64,000 nt of DNA, taken from Brevipalpus yothersi (Eukaryota; Arthropoda; Arachnida; Trombidiformes; Tenuipalpidae). Below are positions 25,688 to 37,195 of the stretch, piece by piece. A program made the position numbers and the translations under genes. Below the pieces are notes generated by a model. That model was not told the DNA's origin. It did no database searches and saw nothing but the letters and a program-made list of their open reading frames with translations. Within the stretch, counting starts at the first letter, position 1. The number at the start of each line of letters is the position of its first letter. The stretch spans positions 75,650 to 139,649 of the forward strand of contig QZCP01000445.1 in assembly GCA_003956705.1 (NCBI GenBank). The letters are read 5' to 3'.

Positions 25688-27338
25688 TCAGGACAATAAT
25701 TTGTATGCCTCATATTGTGAGTTCATATCTATATTTTTTATGCAACGTTCAAATGTTTCCTGTGGTGAATTCATTTTCTGCCAAATTTCGATCAATTGTG
25801 ATGGACGAAGGCCATGGCCAAAAACGGTGAGAAAAGGTGAAATATAGCTACAAAAATCTGGATTTATACCAGGATTTTCGAAAAATTTAACAAATTTGAA
25901 CTCTGGATTGTGTAAAATGTCAATTTGCATACGTTCATCTGGAATTAAAGCGAAAAAAGAGAGCCGTTCATATTAGCAAAAGTTATCAATGCAATAAAAT
26001 GTGATAAAAGAATGAATGTTATATCAGTATAATCAACTCACCTTCATTGTATACATAATCGTTGATCATTTTCACGGCTTTTGGTGCACACATTCCAGTA
26101 AGAAAATTATCTTCTGATGCAAAATAGAAGCATCTTTTCAAATGAGTTAAAGTTATCCACAAAGATCGGGCAACATTTCTTGAAAATAAATATCCACTGC
26201 CTTGGACAAAGTGTGGAAACACATCAAGTGGATAAACTTCTCTGGGCATATAATATTTGTGATTGGGATCACGAACTGGCTTATTGGTTTTGTACAATTT
26301 GCCCATGATAATACCTCGATCAGAATGATTTTCAAGTTTAGCAAGGAATTCAATCCATCTCAAAAGATTGGCCGGATTGATCACAATATCATCATCAGCT
26401 TTCATCATGTAACGGGGTTCATTAGATGTCGATTTAAGTTGTGGATGAATTAAGTTGACTGGTGAAGATTTCCATGATTCCGCTGGCTTACGAAGATTGA
26501 GAATCTCTTCATTAAAAAATCGAACAGTAAATACAGTCTTCAAGGTAAGATTTTGGTATGAATCGACGAAATCGTATTGAATAAGATCTCGATATGTGGC
26601 ACTCTCCTGATCAATTGATTGCATATTGATACCATTGATTAGTGATGATTTTGGCACTCCGATAATGAAAAAAACTTGCTGTCCATGCTCTTTGAGCCAT
26701 CCACCCCATGTTTGTCGAATAACATGACGTTCTTCGAAGTTTCGTGGACTTGATGATATGATTATCGTTAATTTTGGTGTTGTTAAATTAGATCGTACAC
26801 TTGCATCAGGTGATTTGAGTAAACGTGTAGTTAAGGCAATTTGAGCGAGCTCATCTCGATTGTATTGAACTTGCCATTCTTCTTGTGGAGGAATTCGAGA
26901 TGAACTTACAGTCGGAATGTCCGAAGTGGAAGGGGAAAAAGAAGAGGATGAAGAGGAAGAGGAAGAGGATGAAGGGGAAGAAGAAGAGGAAGAAGAAGGT
27001 GAAAAAATCAGAGGAGACGATGAGGAGGAAAATGACGATGATGAAGATGCAATTGGAGCAGAGGATGGAGATAAGAAATAATTTTTCGATGACGATGAAG
27101 AGAAAAAGTTGGTCGTAAACGGCAGAGAGGAAGCGGATATTGGAGAAGATATTTCATTCGATGAATTATCAGTGTGTCCAACCAGCTTTGGCACATTGTG
27201 GATCCAAAAAAGAGTTGTCATCACTATAATCGAAGCGATTATGAGACTATATTTTGCTTTGCCAACCGAAAATTTCATCGGCGAATGAGTTTCGGACAAT
27301 GGTCCAACGACCCAACTTTTTTTCATATAATGCATCAT
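25688..27338 (-). CDS. GT31 family beta-1,3-glycosyltransferase (B3GALT/B3GNT type)
   Basis: Two exons, 26042-27338 and 25688-25938, joined in phase 1; 515 residues from the ATG at 27338. Type II Golgi layout: short cytosolic tail, membrane anchor at about 29-48, then a very Ser-rich low-complexity stem (about 58-145) encoded by a purine-skewed tract, and the catalytic domain from about 180. Family motifs are all present: RHVIRQTWGGW, FFIIGV, YRDLIQYDFVDSYQNLTLK, the metal-binding KADDDIVI, and a C-terminal EDNFLTG in place of the usual EDVYVG. Such enzymes add beta-1,3-linked Gal or GlcNAc to glycans from UDP-sugars. The exact sugar cannot be assigned. The in-frame ATG at 27335 is an equally possible start. 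Confidence 0.92.
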
Positions 27339-27609
27339 GAACAGTACCAACTTTCAATCGAATTAACGGTGAATGTGTGAAAGAACAAACAAAAGTGAGC
27401 ACTTAAAATTAAAATCAATATCAATAACTGTGAAAGTGAATGAGATAGCCAATAATCTGCAATCTCAGATGTTTGGAAGTGAGTGTATTGCACCCTGAAT
27501 TAACTCTGATCACTAACTAAAAAATGCTCTCACTATTTATATTGACTAATATGTATGTAAACCTTATAATCAATCTGATTCTCTCTTCCGCTTGCTCACA
27601 CGACAAAGA

Positions 27610-27611
<2 letters not shown>

Positions 27612-27655
<44 letters not shown>
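27612..27655. repeat. (GA)n microsatellite
   Basis: Perfect GA dinucleotide run of about 44 bases upstream of the GT31 gene, read directly. Confidence 0.95.
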
Positions 27656-27659
<4 letters not shown>

Positions 27660-27978
27660 GAGATGATCATCAAGAAAACAGGTAGAATCGATTTGAACCG
27701 CTTTCACTCCTCTCTCTATTTCTCCTTCCTGTCAATATCATCTAATCTATTGGATGATCTTTTTCTTTCTCTTTCTCTCTCATCATCATCATCATCTCCC
27801 TCTCTCATCTCTCATCTCTCATCTCTTGGGCTCGCCCCCACTAAATCTCTCAAGTCAGAATTTCTCTCTCCTCTCTATCTAGTTAGGAGCGGACTAGAAG
27901 AAACTTTGGGCCTCTTAAGATCATCCACATTTTCTCGATAAATTCATATCTCATTCTCTTCATACAATAGTGAGTGGC

Positions 27979-28063
27979 TTATTGGTGTGTGTATCTTTCA
28001 CTGATTTATCTCTTACTGTGATAGAAGTAAGTGACTAAAATAATAGAAGATGGCAAATAAACA
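27979..28063 (-). pseudogene. Decayed copy of fizzy-related exon 2/intron 1 boundary
   Basis: This segment aligns with 21801-21892, the 5' part of fizzy-related exon 2 plus adjoining intron 1 (including the splice acceptor), over about 85-90 bp with few substitutions and small deletions. Shared runs include the 20-base block from AGTAAGTGACTAAAATAAT onward and TTATTGGTGTGT at the other end. Because intron is included, it is a DNA-level duplication and not a processed copy. On the coding strand the C-box is destroyed and small indels shift the frame, so it cannot encode a functional exon. Confidence 0.75.
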
Positions 28064-28979
28064 CTTGGCCATCCAACAAAAAGTTTCTCCTCTTAGTCGA
28101 TGGTCAAAAACTTTGTGCACACGTGTACGATGTTAATTTTTTCTCTGTTCTCAAAGTTTTCTCCGACAAAGTGCTAAGAAAAAAGTATAGTACTACTCTC
28201 AAAATTCACGGTTGAATGTTGGTTGATAACGAAATTTTCTCTACATCTACTTCCCAATATTATGAGTGGTAACAATCGAAATCCATAACGATTCACCAAT
28301 ATTTGAGAATCTCTCATAGAAAATACTGGATCCTTTGTTTAGACTCAAGTTCCGTTGAGAGTTCTTACCTCTCATCTTTGGTCATCTTCTCCATATTATT
28401 CCAGATGACTCCAACATTGCATATCATTTGTAACTAGACTAATATTCCTTCTTTTTCCTTTTTGAATTCTGGATTCCGAGTATTTCAGAGGAGATGAGAT
28501 AGTTGTATCCCAGCCGGCGAACATAGTAATCCAACAATAAAAATTACAGGGTCAGTTCGTTACATTGAATACAAACAAACTGAAAACATTCAACAAATTT
28601 ATTGATCGTTGTGCAAATTGATGCAAATAAATAGACAAGTTTCAATTAGAAACAGACAAAACACAACAGCATTTGTAGAGAATGATGTGCTTTTTGTGAA
28701 TTTTTAAAATTTGATTCGAACATTGAGCAACCTTTTGACTCAATTTTAGAGTATATATACGACAAATATGTGTTTAGAAGTCCATTCTTCTCATCGAAGA
28801 GCTTGTTTGAGAATCTCAGCTGCTTGGTCAACTGTAGTCTCTCATGTGAATTTTATTTAGTCAGGTTGAAAGTCAAGCGAGATCAGTAGAAACCTTTTGG
28901 TGACTAGAACTGATAATGTTTGAAGCATAACGAACGCCTTCGACAATTTTCAAAAGAGTTGAGAGTGCAAAAAAGATTT

Positions 28980-30808
28980 CTATTCTGTTTTCTTGTGTGC
29001 ATCATCTGAAAAAAAGAGATTAGAAAAATCAATAAAGTTGTAGATAAGCTTCCAGACGGATGAAAAATATAGAGTGATCAGGATAATTTGTAATCATAAC
29101 GATCATTGTCTAACATGTTAAGCATCATTTCAAAGAAAATTTGGAAGCAGAGGGGGGATGAGGTAGAATGATAACAATACCTTCTTCATCAGTTTCAGAG
29201 TCATTATCTTCTGGTGCATCGAGAATGTCCGAGCAGCATGAAGAGTAAAGTATAATCGATAAGAAAGATAAAGGTAGGCCAAAAATGAGCAGAGTGAGGA
29301 TTGGATTTCCTTTGTACATGGCAGCAAGCGAGCTGTATCCATCGAAGCACATTCTGTATAGCCGATGATGGAACTTGTTGCCACCATAAGACTAGAGAGA
29401 AAATCGAATGGTAAAATCATTAAGAACCATCAAAATGGAAATCAATATTACCTTGAGAATATCATCTCTCGACCTGATACGCTCCAAAAGTTGAGTAATC
29501 CGCCATGACTGAGGTTCTCCATCAACCAAAAAATACTCTAGGGTTGATGAGTTTATCACAATAAAATTGGGACGGGGATCAATGGAATGCATCACAATTG
29601 AGTTCATAATATCTAGGTGAGGAGTCCATCCAAAAATGAAAAGGTTCTGATCATCAAAAGAATGAGCTATATTTTCCAAAATACTTTTGAACTTTTCATG
29701 TTCAGGTGAAATCAGTTCACCGGTTGATCTTATCTCCTCTACTATACCAATAGCAAGAAGTTTGCCTGATGAGAAGAGAGAAAAGAATTCTTGAGAAGAA
29801 GTTCAACAGATTTGGGAAATAAAACTTGTGGACAAGTCAGAGTTAAAAAGCTCGTTAAATTATCCCATGAGGAAGTCGAAATCTTGTCATTTTTTCATCA
29901 TACACATTATTTGAAATTATTATCGATTGAGAGACACACCTGAGTTCAAGAGATGATTGAGATTGGAATGTGAAATTCGTACAAAGTGAGGAAATCTATT
30001 GGACATGACCCATTGATTCAATGAAGTGTCACCTTCCATATCTGAATGGAGAAGAAAGGTGAGTACAAATTGGGTGATCTACTCTTGAACTAGACTCACC
30101 ATATTTGATGTCGATAAATTGACCAAGAGATGATGATTTGAGAATGTAAATTGATGGAAAATCAAGTTTATCACATTTAGACTTCGACTGATAAAACCAG
30201 GTCGAAGAATGTAAAGTACGAGACAATGCACTAAAATTGGACCAAACAGGATCAGGTCCAAAGTATGTGACCATAATAGGCGTCGATTTTCTGAGTGATA
30301 CAAGCTCATTGCAATCAGCAATGGGACGAATGTTCGGTCTGTGGAGATAGATAGATAGATTTGAATTAAAAGTTGCCAAGATATAAGTAATGGAAGGGTT
30401 CACAAGTCCAGTAACTTACCCGGCTAATCGGCGAGTGAATTCTAATAGATCCTTTCGAGTTCGATCACCATTAAATTCAATTACTCGCTCTTTGTCGATG
30501 AAAAGAACTGTTGGAAAGCCTCTCACACTAAAATGTGTCGCCAAAGATGTGTACTTGGTACAGTCAACTTTACCAACATGTACACCAAGATTTTCCTGCA
30601 AAATATCATTGGCAGCTTGATTGTAAATGGGCTCCAACATTTTACAATGATGGCACCATGGTGCATAGAACATGACCAGCCATGGATTAACAGTGTCACG
30701 CTCAAGGTAATCGAGGAACTTTTCCCCAAGCTCGATGACACGTGTTGAGTCCACATGGTGACTGATGAGAGTCAGCGCCAACAAGGACCATAGAAATGAT
30801 CTGTACAT
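28980..30808 (-). CDS. TMX3: TMX3-like ER transmembrane thioredoxin/PDI
   Basis: Six exons: 30420-30808, 30100-30338, 29940-30041, 29452-29765, 29181-29391, 28980-29005; 426 residues (human TMX3 about 454). Signal peptide at 1-22; thioredoxin domain with active site APWCHHC (C52, C55) and cis-Pro segment RGFPTVL; two degenerate thioredoxin-like domains; a single membrane span near 370-392 (GLPLSFLSIILYS); a short acidic cytosolic tail ending in KKTE, a dilysine KKxx ER-retention signal. The last exon is only 26 nt and supplies exactly that signal. TMX3 is an ER-resident thiol oxidase/isomerase. The active site is CHHC where vertebrate TMX3 has CGHC. The ATG at 30808 is chosen because it directly starts the signal peptide; an in-frame ATG lies about 20 codons upstream. 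Confidence 0.93.
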
Positions 30809-32179
30809 GATTGGGGTGACCTTCAACCAATTGTTAATGAACCACGTGATATAGAGAGGAAATCTTATGGACAATCAAGTTGTGCACGTGGTCAACTCGT
30901 CAAAGAGATGCTCAATTTGATCAATTCTTGAATGATAGAAGCCATCTTGGAGCAGAACCTAGAGCCTGAAAATGGAAGCGAAAAATAGATTGTCTAGTCA
31001 TGTCACATTCGAGATTGAGGAGAAAAAAAGTTCGCAAGGCACAGAAGGAAGGAAATACATGGATATATCATCTAAAGGTAGAAATAACTTTCCAAGAAAG
31101 TAGTCCATACTTACATCAACAGTATTTTGAATAGGATTTACGGAATTTTGCCAACAGACAAGCGTGCTCATGAAGCATGTAACCAATTTACACTCCATTT
31201 TCCCTTGAGAACTACTCCAAGTTTTTAAATACGGAATTTACACACAAATGATCCGATGAAAAATCAAATCGATAGAGTTTTACAGGGTAATTATCAGCAG
31301 TCGAAAGATGTACAAACACTGTTCACATGGGTTCAAGAGGTTACTGTTGGTAATTTTTACTGTATTGTTTACTCGTCTCAATGTAAAGTCGATTTAGCAA
31401 ACTATTATAATATATATTCATCAATATCAGAGAAGAAGGTATAGATGAATGAGTATACAAAAATGTTGTGGAAATGAGAATGATTAAAGTAGACGATTAA
31501 TGAAGATGCTCCAAAACGAGTGTGAAAAATTTTCTCTGAAAAATTAACTTGACGGAAATGAAATGAAATTTTCCTCTTTTTCTGCATGCGTGAAGAGAGG
31601 TCTCAGGTGGCAGCAGTTATTGTTTAAAAGCCGGCAAAATTTTCAATGTTGGCTTTAATTCAATTGAGTTAATTGTGATTCGAGAACTTCGATGGCTGAT
31701 TAGCTGATGCTTCTTTCTTTCAAATAAAAGTTGCAAAAATCAAATTTCAAGACTCACATGATGGATTATCATCATTTGCAATAGGAAATGGGCTGAATCA
31801 CTATCGAATAATACTTTAAGATTTGATCATATATTACTGTATATCGTTCGCCCTAATTTGCTTTCTCTTGATCATTTCTTTCATCTTGGACAATTTTTTA
31901 GGGAAATTGTGAGAAAAAATTACAATAATCACAGATCCTACGATAAAATATGGTTACCCAGTAAGGATTTTTATTTTCTTGATTCAGATTTCAAGAACTT
32001 TTTCCATTGAATTACAAAATGAGGCTTCTTTCCCTATCTTCATTTATGGACACATTTCACTGATACCAATGTGTGTGCCCAAAATTATACCATAATGTCC
32101 AGTAGTTGTAAGAGTCAAATTAGATATGACAATATCTCACTGTATCAGAGTGAGAATAATGGAAAAGCACTTCTTAATC
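30809..32179. other. Intergenic region with possible TMX3 5' UTR exon
   Basis: Minus strand 31198-31115 reads as a 28-codon ATG frame ending at a GTAAGT donor. A TTTTCAG acceptor precedes about 30965. Together these look like a spliced 5' leader of TMX3 carrying a short upstream ORF (about 42 codons ending in TGA). This is inference from splice consensus only. The rest is AT-rich DNA without coding signal. Confidence 0.35.
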
Positions 32180-32848
32180 TTAATCTTTTCTCAATTGGAA
32201 CATTTCCTCTTCAATACCATCAGGAGTGACAGTCATAATTTGCAATTGATCACCAGTGTGAATGTGACGCTCAGCAGCCGCTGTGTAGGCTCTTTTGAGA
32301 AGTTCTTTAGCTTTTTCTTTTGTCATACTTTTCAATTCATCAGCCTTAACAGTTTGATTGCAACCCTCAACCATACAATCCAGGAAAGGTAAAATCATTT
32401 CGGTTGCAGCACCAGCGCAAGATGATTTCAATGGCTCATAAGAACCAACTGGATCATATGAATAGATGAATCCTTCACCATCTTTATCAATACCAGCAAC
32501 AGTATTATAAACATAGTATGGAAAAAATCGTCTCGAATACAGCATATTGGACACCAATTGGGCCACAGCCACTGTTGACATTGGCTTATTGTTCTCATAG
32601 CGATAGTGTTTCAATCGATTGGTCAATATTTTGACAAACGTAAGACAATCACACCAACAGCCAGCAGAACCAATAATTGTTTTATCAGTTAATTTGAAAA
32701 CTTTCGGTTGATCACGAGTTTGTATTGAATATCCTGACAGTAAGCGAGTATCAGCAGCCAATACAGCAAATCCTTTACCAGTGATTCCACTCACAGTACC
32801 ACCATCATCAGCATACGGTTGAAAATCGGGATGATATTTAGGTTTCAT
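32180..32848 (-). CDS. PSMB1: Proteasome subunit beta type-1 (beta6)
   Basis: Single exon, 222 residues. The sequence follows PSMB1: GGTVSGITGKGFAVLAADTR, SGYSIQTRD, FKLTDKTIIGSAGCWCDCLT, LYSRRFFPYYVYN, YSYDPVGSYE, AAAERHIHTGD and terminal LRKD. Beta6 is a non-catalytic structural subunit of the 20S core; it lacks the processed N-terminal threonine arrangement of beta1, 2 and 5. The N-terminal extension before GGTV is only about 16 residues, shorter than in vertebrates. The ATG at 32848 is the first possible. It is head-to-head with EMC3, the starts being 391 bp apart. Confidence 0.97.
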   Translation of the reverse strand: MKPKYHPDFQPYADDGGTVSGITGKGFAVLAADTRLLSGYSIQTRDQPKVFKLTDKTIIGSAGCWCDCLTFVKILTNRLKHYRYENNKPMSTVAVAQLVSNMLYSRRFFPYYVYNTVAGIDKDGEGFIYSYDPVGSYEPLKSSCAGAATEMILPFLDCMVEGCNQTVKADELKSMTKEKAKELLKRAYTAAAERHIHTGDQLQIMTVTPDGIEEEMFQLRKD

Positions 32849-33239
32849 GATTACTGCGAATTGATCAAATAACGCTAATTAATTACAATCAAAAATGTAA
32901 ATTACTAATCACAAAGTTTCCAAAACACAATCACTTTTACATGAGAATCATTCAGAATGACAGAGCAAAACACATGCATCTTAAGCGCATGAGTAAGATA
33001 ATGAAAATTCATTTCTTTTTCAACTTGAATCATGTTCAAGTTGGAAAGATGATGTTTAATTGAAATTGATTAAATAATCCTTTTTACCGGTATTTAAGTG
33101 GGGTTTACCTTCGTTTAATTGAAGGCTGAAAGACTAGTGATGATTATTTAGCTTAAGATAGATTATAAGTATACAGCTACTGCTAAAGTTTGGTGTTTTT
33201 TAAATTTGTGTGTCAACAATAATAATAATAATAGCAAAT
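32849..33239. promoter_or_regulatory. Putative bidirectional promoter, PSMB1/EMC3
   Basis: The 391 bp between the divergent start codons of two housekeeping genes must contain both 5' UTRs and promoters. AT-rich; no TATA box at a sensible distance was recognised. Bidirectionality is inferred from layout. Confidence 0.45.
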
Positions 33240-34146
33240 ATGAGTGAATTACTTTTGGATCCATCAATTCGTGTTTGGGTTTTTTTGCCCATTGTAATCA
33301 TCACATTTCTTGTTGGTATATTGAGACATTATGTATCTATCCTCATATCTTCCTCAAAGAGTGTGGAACTACAGCAAGTACAAGATAGCCAATTATTGAT
33401 CAGAAGTAGACTTCTCAGGGAAAACGGTAAATACTTACCGAAACAGGTGAGTTATTGATTGATTGATTTTTGTTTTAAGGCTATTGATTGAGTAATGTTC
33501 TTTCATTATTTTCCCTGTAGAGCTTCTTGATGAGACGCCATTTTTTGAATGACAAAGAAACTGGGCAATTGTGGTCTGGATCTCAAAGACCATCTCAGGC
33601 ACCCAATCCAATGTCAGATCCCTCCATGATGACCGAAATGCTTAAGGGAAACTTGACCAATGTGTTGCCGATGATATTGATCGGAGGGTGGATCAATTGG
33701 ACTTTCTCAGGTTTTGTAACCACCAAAGTTCCATTCCCGTTAACACTTCGATTCAAGCCAATGCTTCAAAGAGGCATCGAACTTATGTCTCTGGATGCTA
33801 GTTGGGTTTCATCTGCTAGCTGGTATTTCCTCAATGTTTTTGGTTTAAGAAGTATTTACACATTAGTTTTAGGTAAGATGATTATTGAAGATTGTTGATG
33901 CAATTCAGTTAGATGATTTTATTTCTCCATGTTGCAGGTGAGAATAATGCCGCCGATCAGACAAGAATGATGCAAGACCAAATGTCTGGTGCTGCAATGG
34001 CTATGCCACCCGATCCAAAGCAAGCTTTCAAAGCTGAGTGGGAAGCATTAGAGATTTGTGATCATCAATGGATTCTCAAGAATGTTGAAAATGAATTGAT
34101 AACTGGCTCAAATCCAAATAAAGAGCTATCTGGGCTATCGTCCTAG
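33240..34146 (+). CDS. EMC3: ER membrane protein complex subunit 3
   Basis: Three exons: 33240-33446, 33521-33872, 33938-34146; 255 residues (human 261). Highly conserved blocks are present: RVWVFLPIVIITFLVGILRH, SRLLRENGKYLPKQ, NVLPMILIGGWINW, FSGFVTTKVPFPLTLRFKPM, DASWVSSASWYFLNVFGLRS and FKAEWEALE. EMC3 is the Oxa1/YidC-like core of the EMC insertase, placing tail-anchored and multipass proteins in the ER membrane. Three membrane spans are visible at about 11-29, 115-138 and 165-185. No anomalies are seen. Confidence 0.98.
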
Positions 34147-34801
34147 TCACAGATTTTAGGTATCTTGCCCTTTTAAACACAGTTTGTTCCTTGGTTGTGT
34201 AATGCTTCTTACTCGCGAAAAATTTTTCACGACAACTTTATGAGTCAAGCGTTTCAATGTCTTTTAAGTCTCTCTATTCTTCTAGACTTTGGATTCCTAA
34301 TATGAGAACAGGGAGATTCTGTGTCTTCCTAAGAGAACCTTCACCAACTAGCTCTAGCTAGACTCAGCCTTTCAATCAAGCGGACTTGACAACAATTTCT
34401 TGTTGAGAGGGTTGATAAAATCTAGCTACACTTGAGGTTTCACCTACTCCTCACAAATGACAGGAAAATTTCGTGTGGATTTCATCGGAAATTTGAAAAA
34501 AACTGCTTTTATAAATCACGAGAACATAGTTTTACTGATATTCTCCCAATATGAAATCTCATAAAAGACTCGGGAGAAATTTCCAAAACAAATCAATCAA
34601 ATATCGTAAAAAGAAATGATTAGAAAACAAGGCTAAAAGAAATTGATCTTAACACAATCTTGTAACTTATTATTCACAACACAGGCAATGTGGTAATGTT
34701 GAAAGACGAAAAATTCAATACCCTTAGGTATTCATGAATTCCAGGAAAACTGAGTTACGCTTTAATGAATTCAGAGATGTATTCTATGCCAACAGAGGTT
34801 T
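34147..34801. other. Convergent 3' intergenic region, EMC3/SSADH
   Basis: 3' UTR sequence of two converging genes. No other feature is recognised. Confidence 0.6.
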
Positions 34802-36505
34802 TCAGGCACTCTTCAATGAGCCAAGACAAATGTATTTGACATTTGTAAATTCTTCGATACCAAGATGAGATCCTTCACGGCCCATTCCTGATTCTTTTAT
34901 GCCACCAAAAGGTGCTTCACAACATGAAATAATACCTTGATTCACTCCCACCATACCAACTTGCAATGCACGAGCAACTCTCCAAATTTGATCATGATGA
35001 TTAGAGTAGAAATAGCCGGCTAGTCCTACACGAGTATTGTTGGCTTTTTCGATGACATCTTTTTCACTATCAAATTTAAAAATTGAAGCAACTGGACCAA
35101 AAGTCTCCTCACCACAAAGATCCATACTTTTATTTATACCAGTGAGTATTGTGGGCTCGAAGAAATTACCTTCCTTTACTTTACCTCCTGTCACAATCTT
35201 GGCACCTTTGGAGACTGCATCATCGACATGTCGCTTAACTTTTTCAACAGCTCTTGAATTGACCAATGGTCCTGCGGTAGTTTTTGGATCCAATGGATCA
35301 CCGAGCCTGATTTGTTCTTCCATTTTGTGCTTTAATTTTTCCACGAATTCATCATGAATAGAGGAATGAACATAAATGACATTACTAGATACACAGGTTT
35401 GCCCTGTATTACGGAATTTAGAAGCTATGCATCCTTGAATAGCATCTGATATATTGGCAGATTCGAACACTATAAACGGAGCATTTCCACCAAGTTCTAA
35501 GCAAACTCTTTTCACTGTGTTGGCACTGTTTGATAGCAATACTTTACCAACTCGAGTTGAACCGGTAAAAGAAAGGGCAGCTAAATCAGGAGACTCACAA
35601 AAAGATTTACCAATAAATTGCGCCTCAACTCGACTAGAAGTGATGATGTTTATTACACCGGGAGGAATGCCAGCCTCTTCTGCAAGTTTTCCTAGAGCCA
35701 GACCAGAGAATGGACTATCTTCAGAGGGACGAATCACCACAGTACATCCCGCTGCCAGAGCAGCAGCAAGCTTTCTGGTTATCATTGCATTTGGAAAATT
35801 CCACTGAAAAAAAGGAGTGAAAATCATAAGAACCAATCCTTTTCATCATTGTTTGTGAGGTTAATGTAATTCAAAGAAAGCAGAAATTCTTACTGGAGTT
35901 ATTATTCCAACTGGTCCTATGGGCTGTCTAATGAAGAGAGTCATTGAGTCAGGAAATGGACTTTCAAAAACTTCACCAGTTATTCGTTTTGATTGCTCAG
36001 CAAACCATTCCAAGAAAGATGCACCATAAACGATTTCACCTTTTGCTTCGCTTACAGGCTTTCCCATTTCTCGAGTTATCAGTTCAGCCAAAGCATCAGC
36101 ATTGGCCATTTGAAGTTCGAACAATCGACGGAGATACATACTTCTCGTTCTGGCTGATGTTTGACTCCATTCTTGAAAGGCTCTTTTGGCAGCATCAATG
36201 GCTTGTTGTACAATCTCTCCAGTTGTTTCCGGAGCAGATCCAAGATGTTCACCATTAGATGGATTAGTAACGGTAAACTTCTCTGCTCCTCGAGATTGTG
36301 TTGATCGTGGTGACACTTTGGTCCATTTTCCATCGATATAGTTTTCAGATATGATGAAGTTTTTATAAGTTTTAGTTGAATCTGTGGATTCCCATCTCAG
36401 TGACCCAATATTAGAAAAATTAGCAGCTGCGGTCATTTTTTGATTAAGAGTTGAATGAATGTTTTTGAACACTAAACTTCGACAAGAGCTGGTCACAAAT
36501 GCCAT
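34802..36505 (-). CDS. ALDH5A1: Succinate-semialdehyde dehydrogenase, mitochondrial
   Basis: Two exons, 35894-36505 and 34802-35803, phase-0 junction; 537 residues. The N-terminus is Ser/Arg-rich without acidic residues, consistent with mitochondrial import. ALDH landmarks: cofactor loop TPWNFPNAM, GCTVVIRPSEDSPFS, FTGSTRVGK, general base Glu307 in CLELGGNAPF, nucleophile Cys341 in RNTGQTCVSSN, and GEETFGPVA near the end. It oxidises succinate semialdehyde to succinate with NAD+, the last step of the GABA shunt. Vertebrate SSADH has CVC, where the second Cys forms a redox-switch disulfide; here the second Cys is Ser. Assignment within the ALDH5 group is strong from overall similarity. Confidence 0.93.
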
Positions 36506-36885
36506 TCCGATATTTTATCAGTTCGATTGCAAGCAATTGATTCGATCGTTTGAATACTTAATAAGAGAGAAGAATGAAATGGATCTACATACAAATTTTA
36601 TCACTTTTTGTTATTTACAGAGGAAAAAATTATCAAAGTATCGCAGGTTCATGAATGCCTGATTCTTTATCACACAGAGAAGATGCTTCACGAGATAGCG
36701 ATCACACATCAAGATATTTTATCACGTGGAACACAGTGGAAAAAGATGGATGAAGATGAATTCGATTAACTTAGTTGAATCTCTGGACTATCCGGGTTTC
36801 GATTTGTCGCAATTTGACAGAAAATTTATTTTCATGAGGTTCCCGATTTTTTGTTTACATGCTTCACCCCTGTGGCACATGTATT

Positions 36886-37131
36886 TTAAAGCGTGGCAAA
36901 CCTAAGCGCCTGCTCATCGTAGGCTATCGTAATTATGATGTAAACTTCATGTCCACATGTTTTGGGAATGATGGTAAGGTTTTCATTTGTGATGATTTGA
37001 AATCTTCTTGAAATTCCTGAAATATCATCATTATCAACTTTGCTGACCTGTTTTTGCCACTGATTGTCTAGCTGTTCAGCTTGTGATTCAACTTTTACTT
37101 TAATTTTTTGAATGGCAGTGATTGAAGTCAT
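36886..37131 (-). CDS. Small orphan ORF, 81 aa, head-to-head with HGH1
   Basis: ATG-initiated frame of 81 codons whose start lies 65 bp from the HGH1 start on the other strand. The first 30 residues are coiled-coil-like (ITAIQKIKVKVESQAEQLDN); the rest contains one Cys and a beta-like hydrophobic C-terminus. No family is recognised and codon use is unremarkable. It may be a genuine small gene sharing the HGH1 promoter, the first exon of a longer gene, or chance. Confidence 0.3.
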   Translation of the reverse strand: MTSITAIQKIKVKVESQAEQLDNQWQKQVSKVDNDDISGISRRFQIITNENLTIIPKTCGHEVYIIITIAYDEQALRFATL

Positions 37132-37195
37132 CAGCAGAGCATTTTGAATTTAAAAATCAACAAGTTTTCGTTTGGTGTTCGATTTCTATTGGAAA

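Larger units (their letters stand above)
27339..28979. other. Gene-poor region with simple repeats and a fzr-derived fragment
   Basis: No gene is supported. It holds a GA microsatellite (27612-27655), CT/CAT-rich simple sequence (27760-27830) and a decayed copy of part of fizzy-related (27979-28063, listed separately). Confidence 0.55.
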
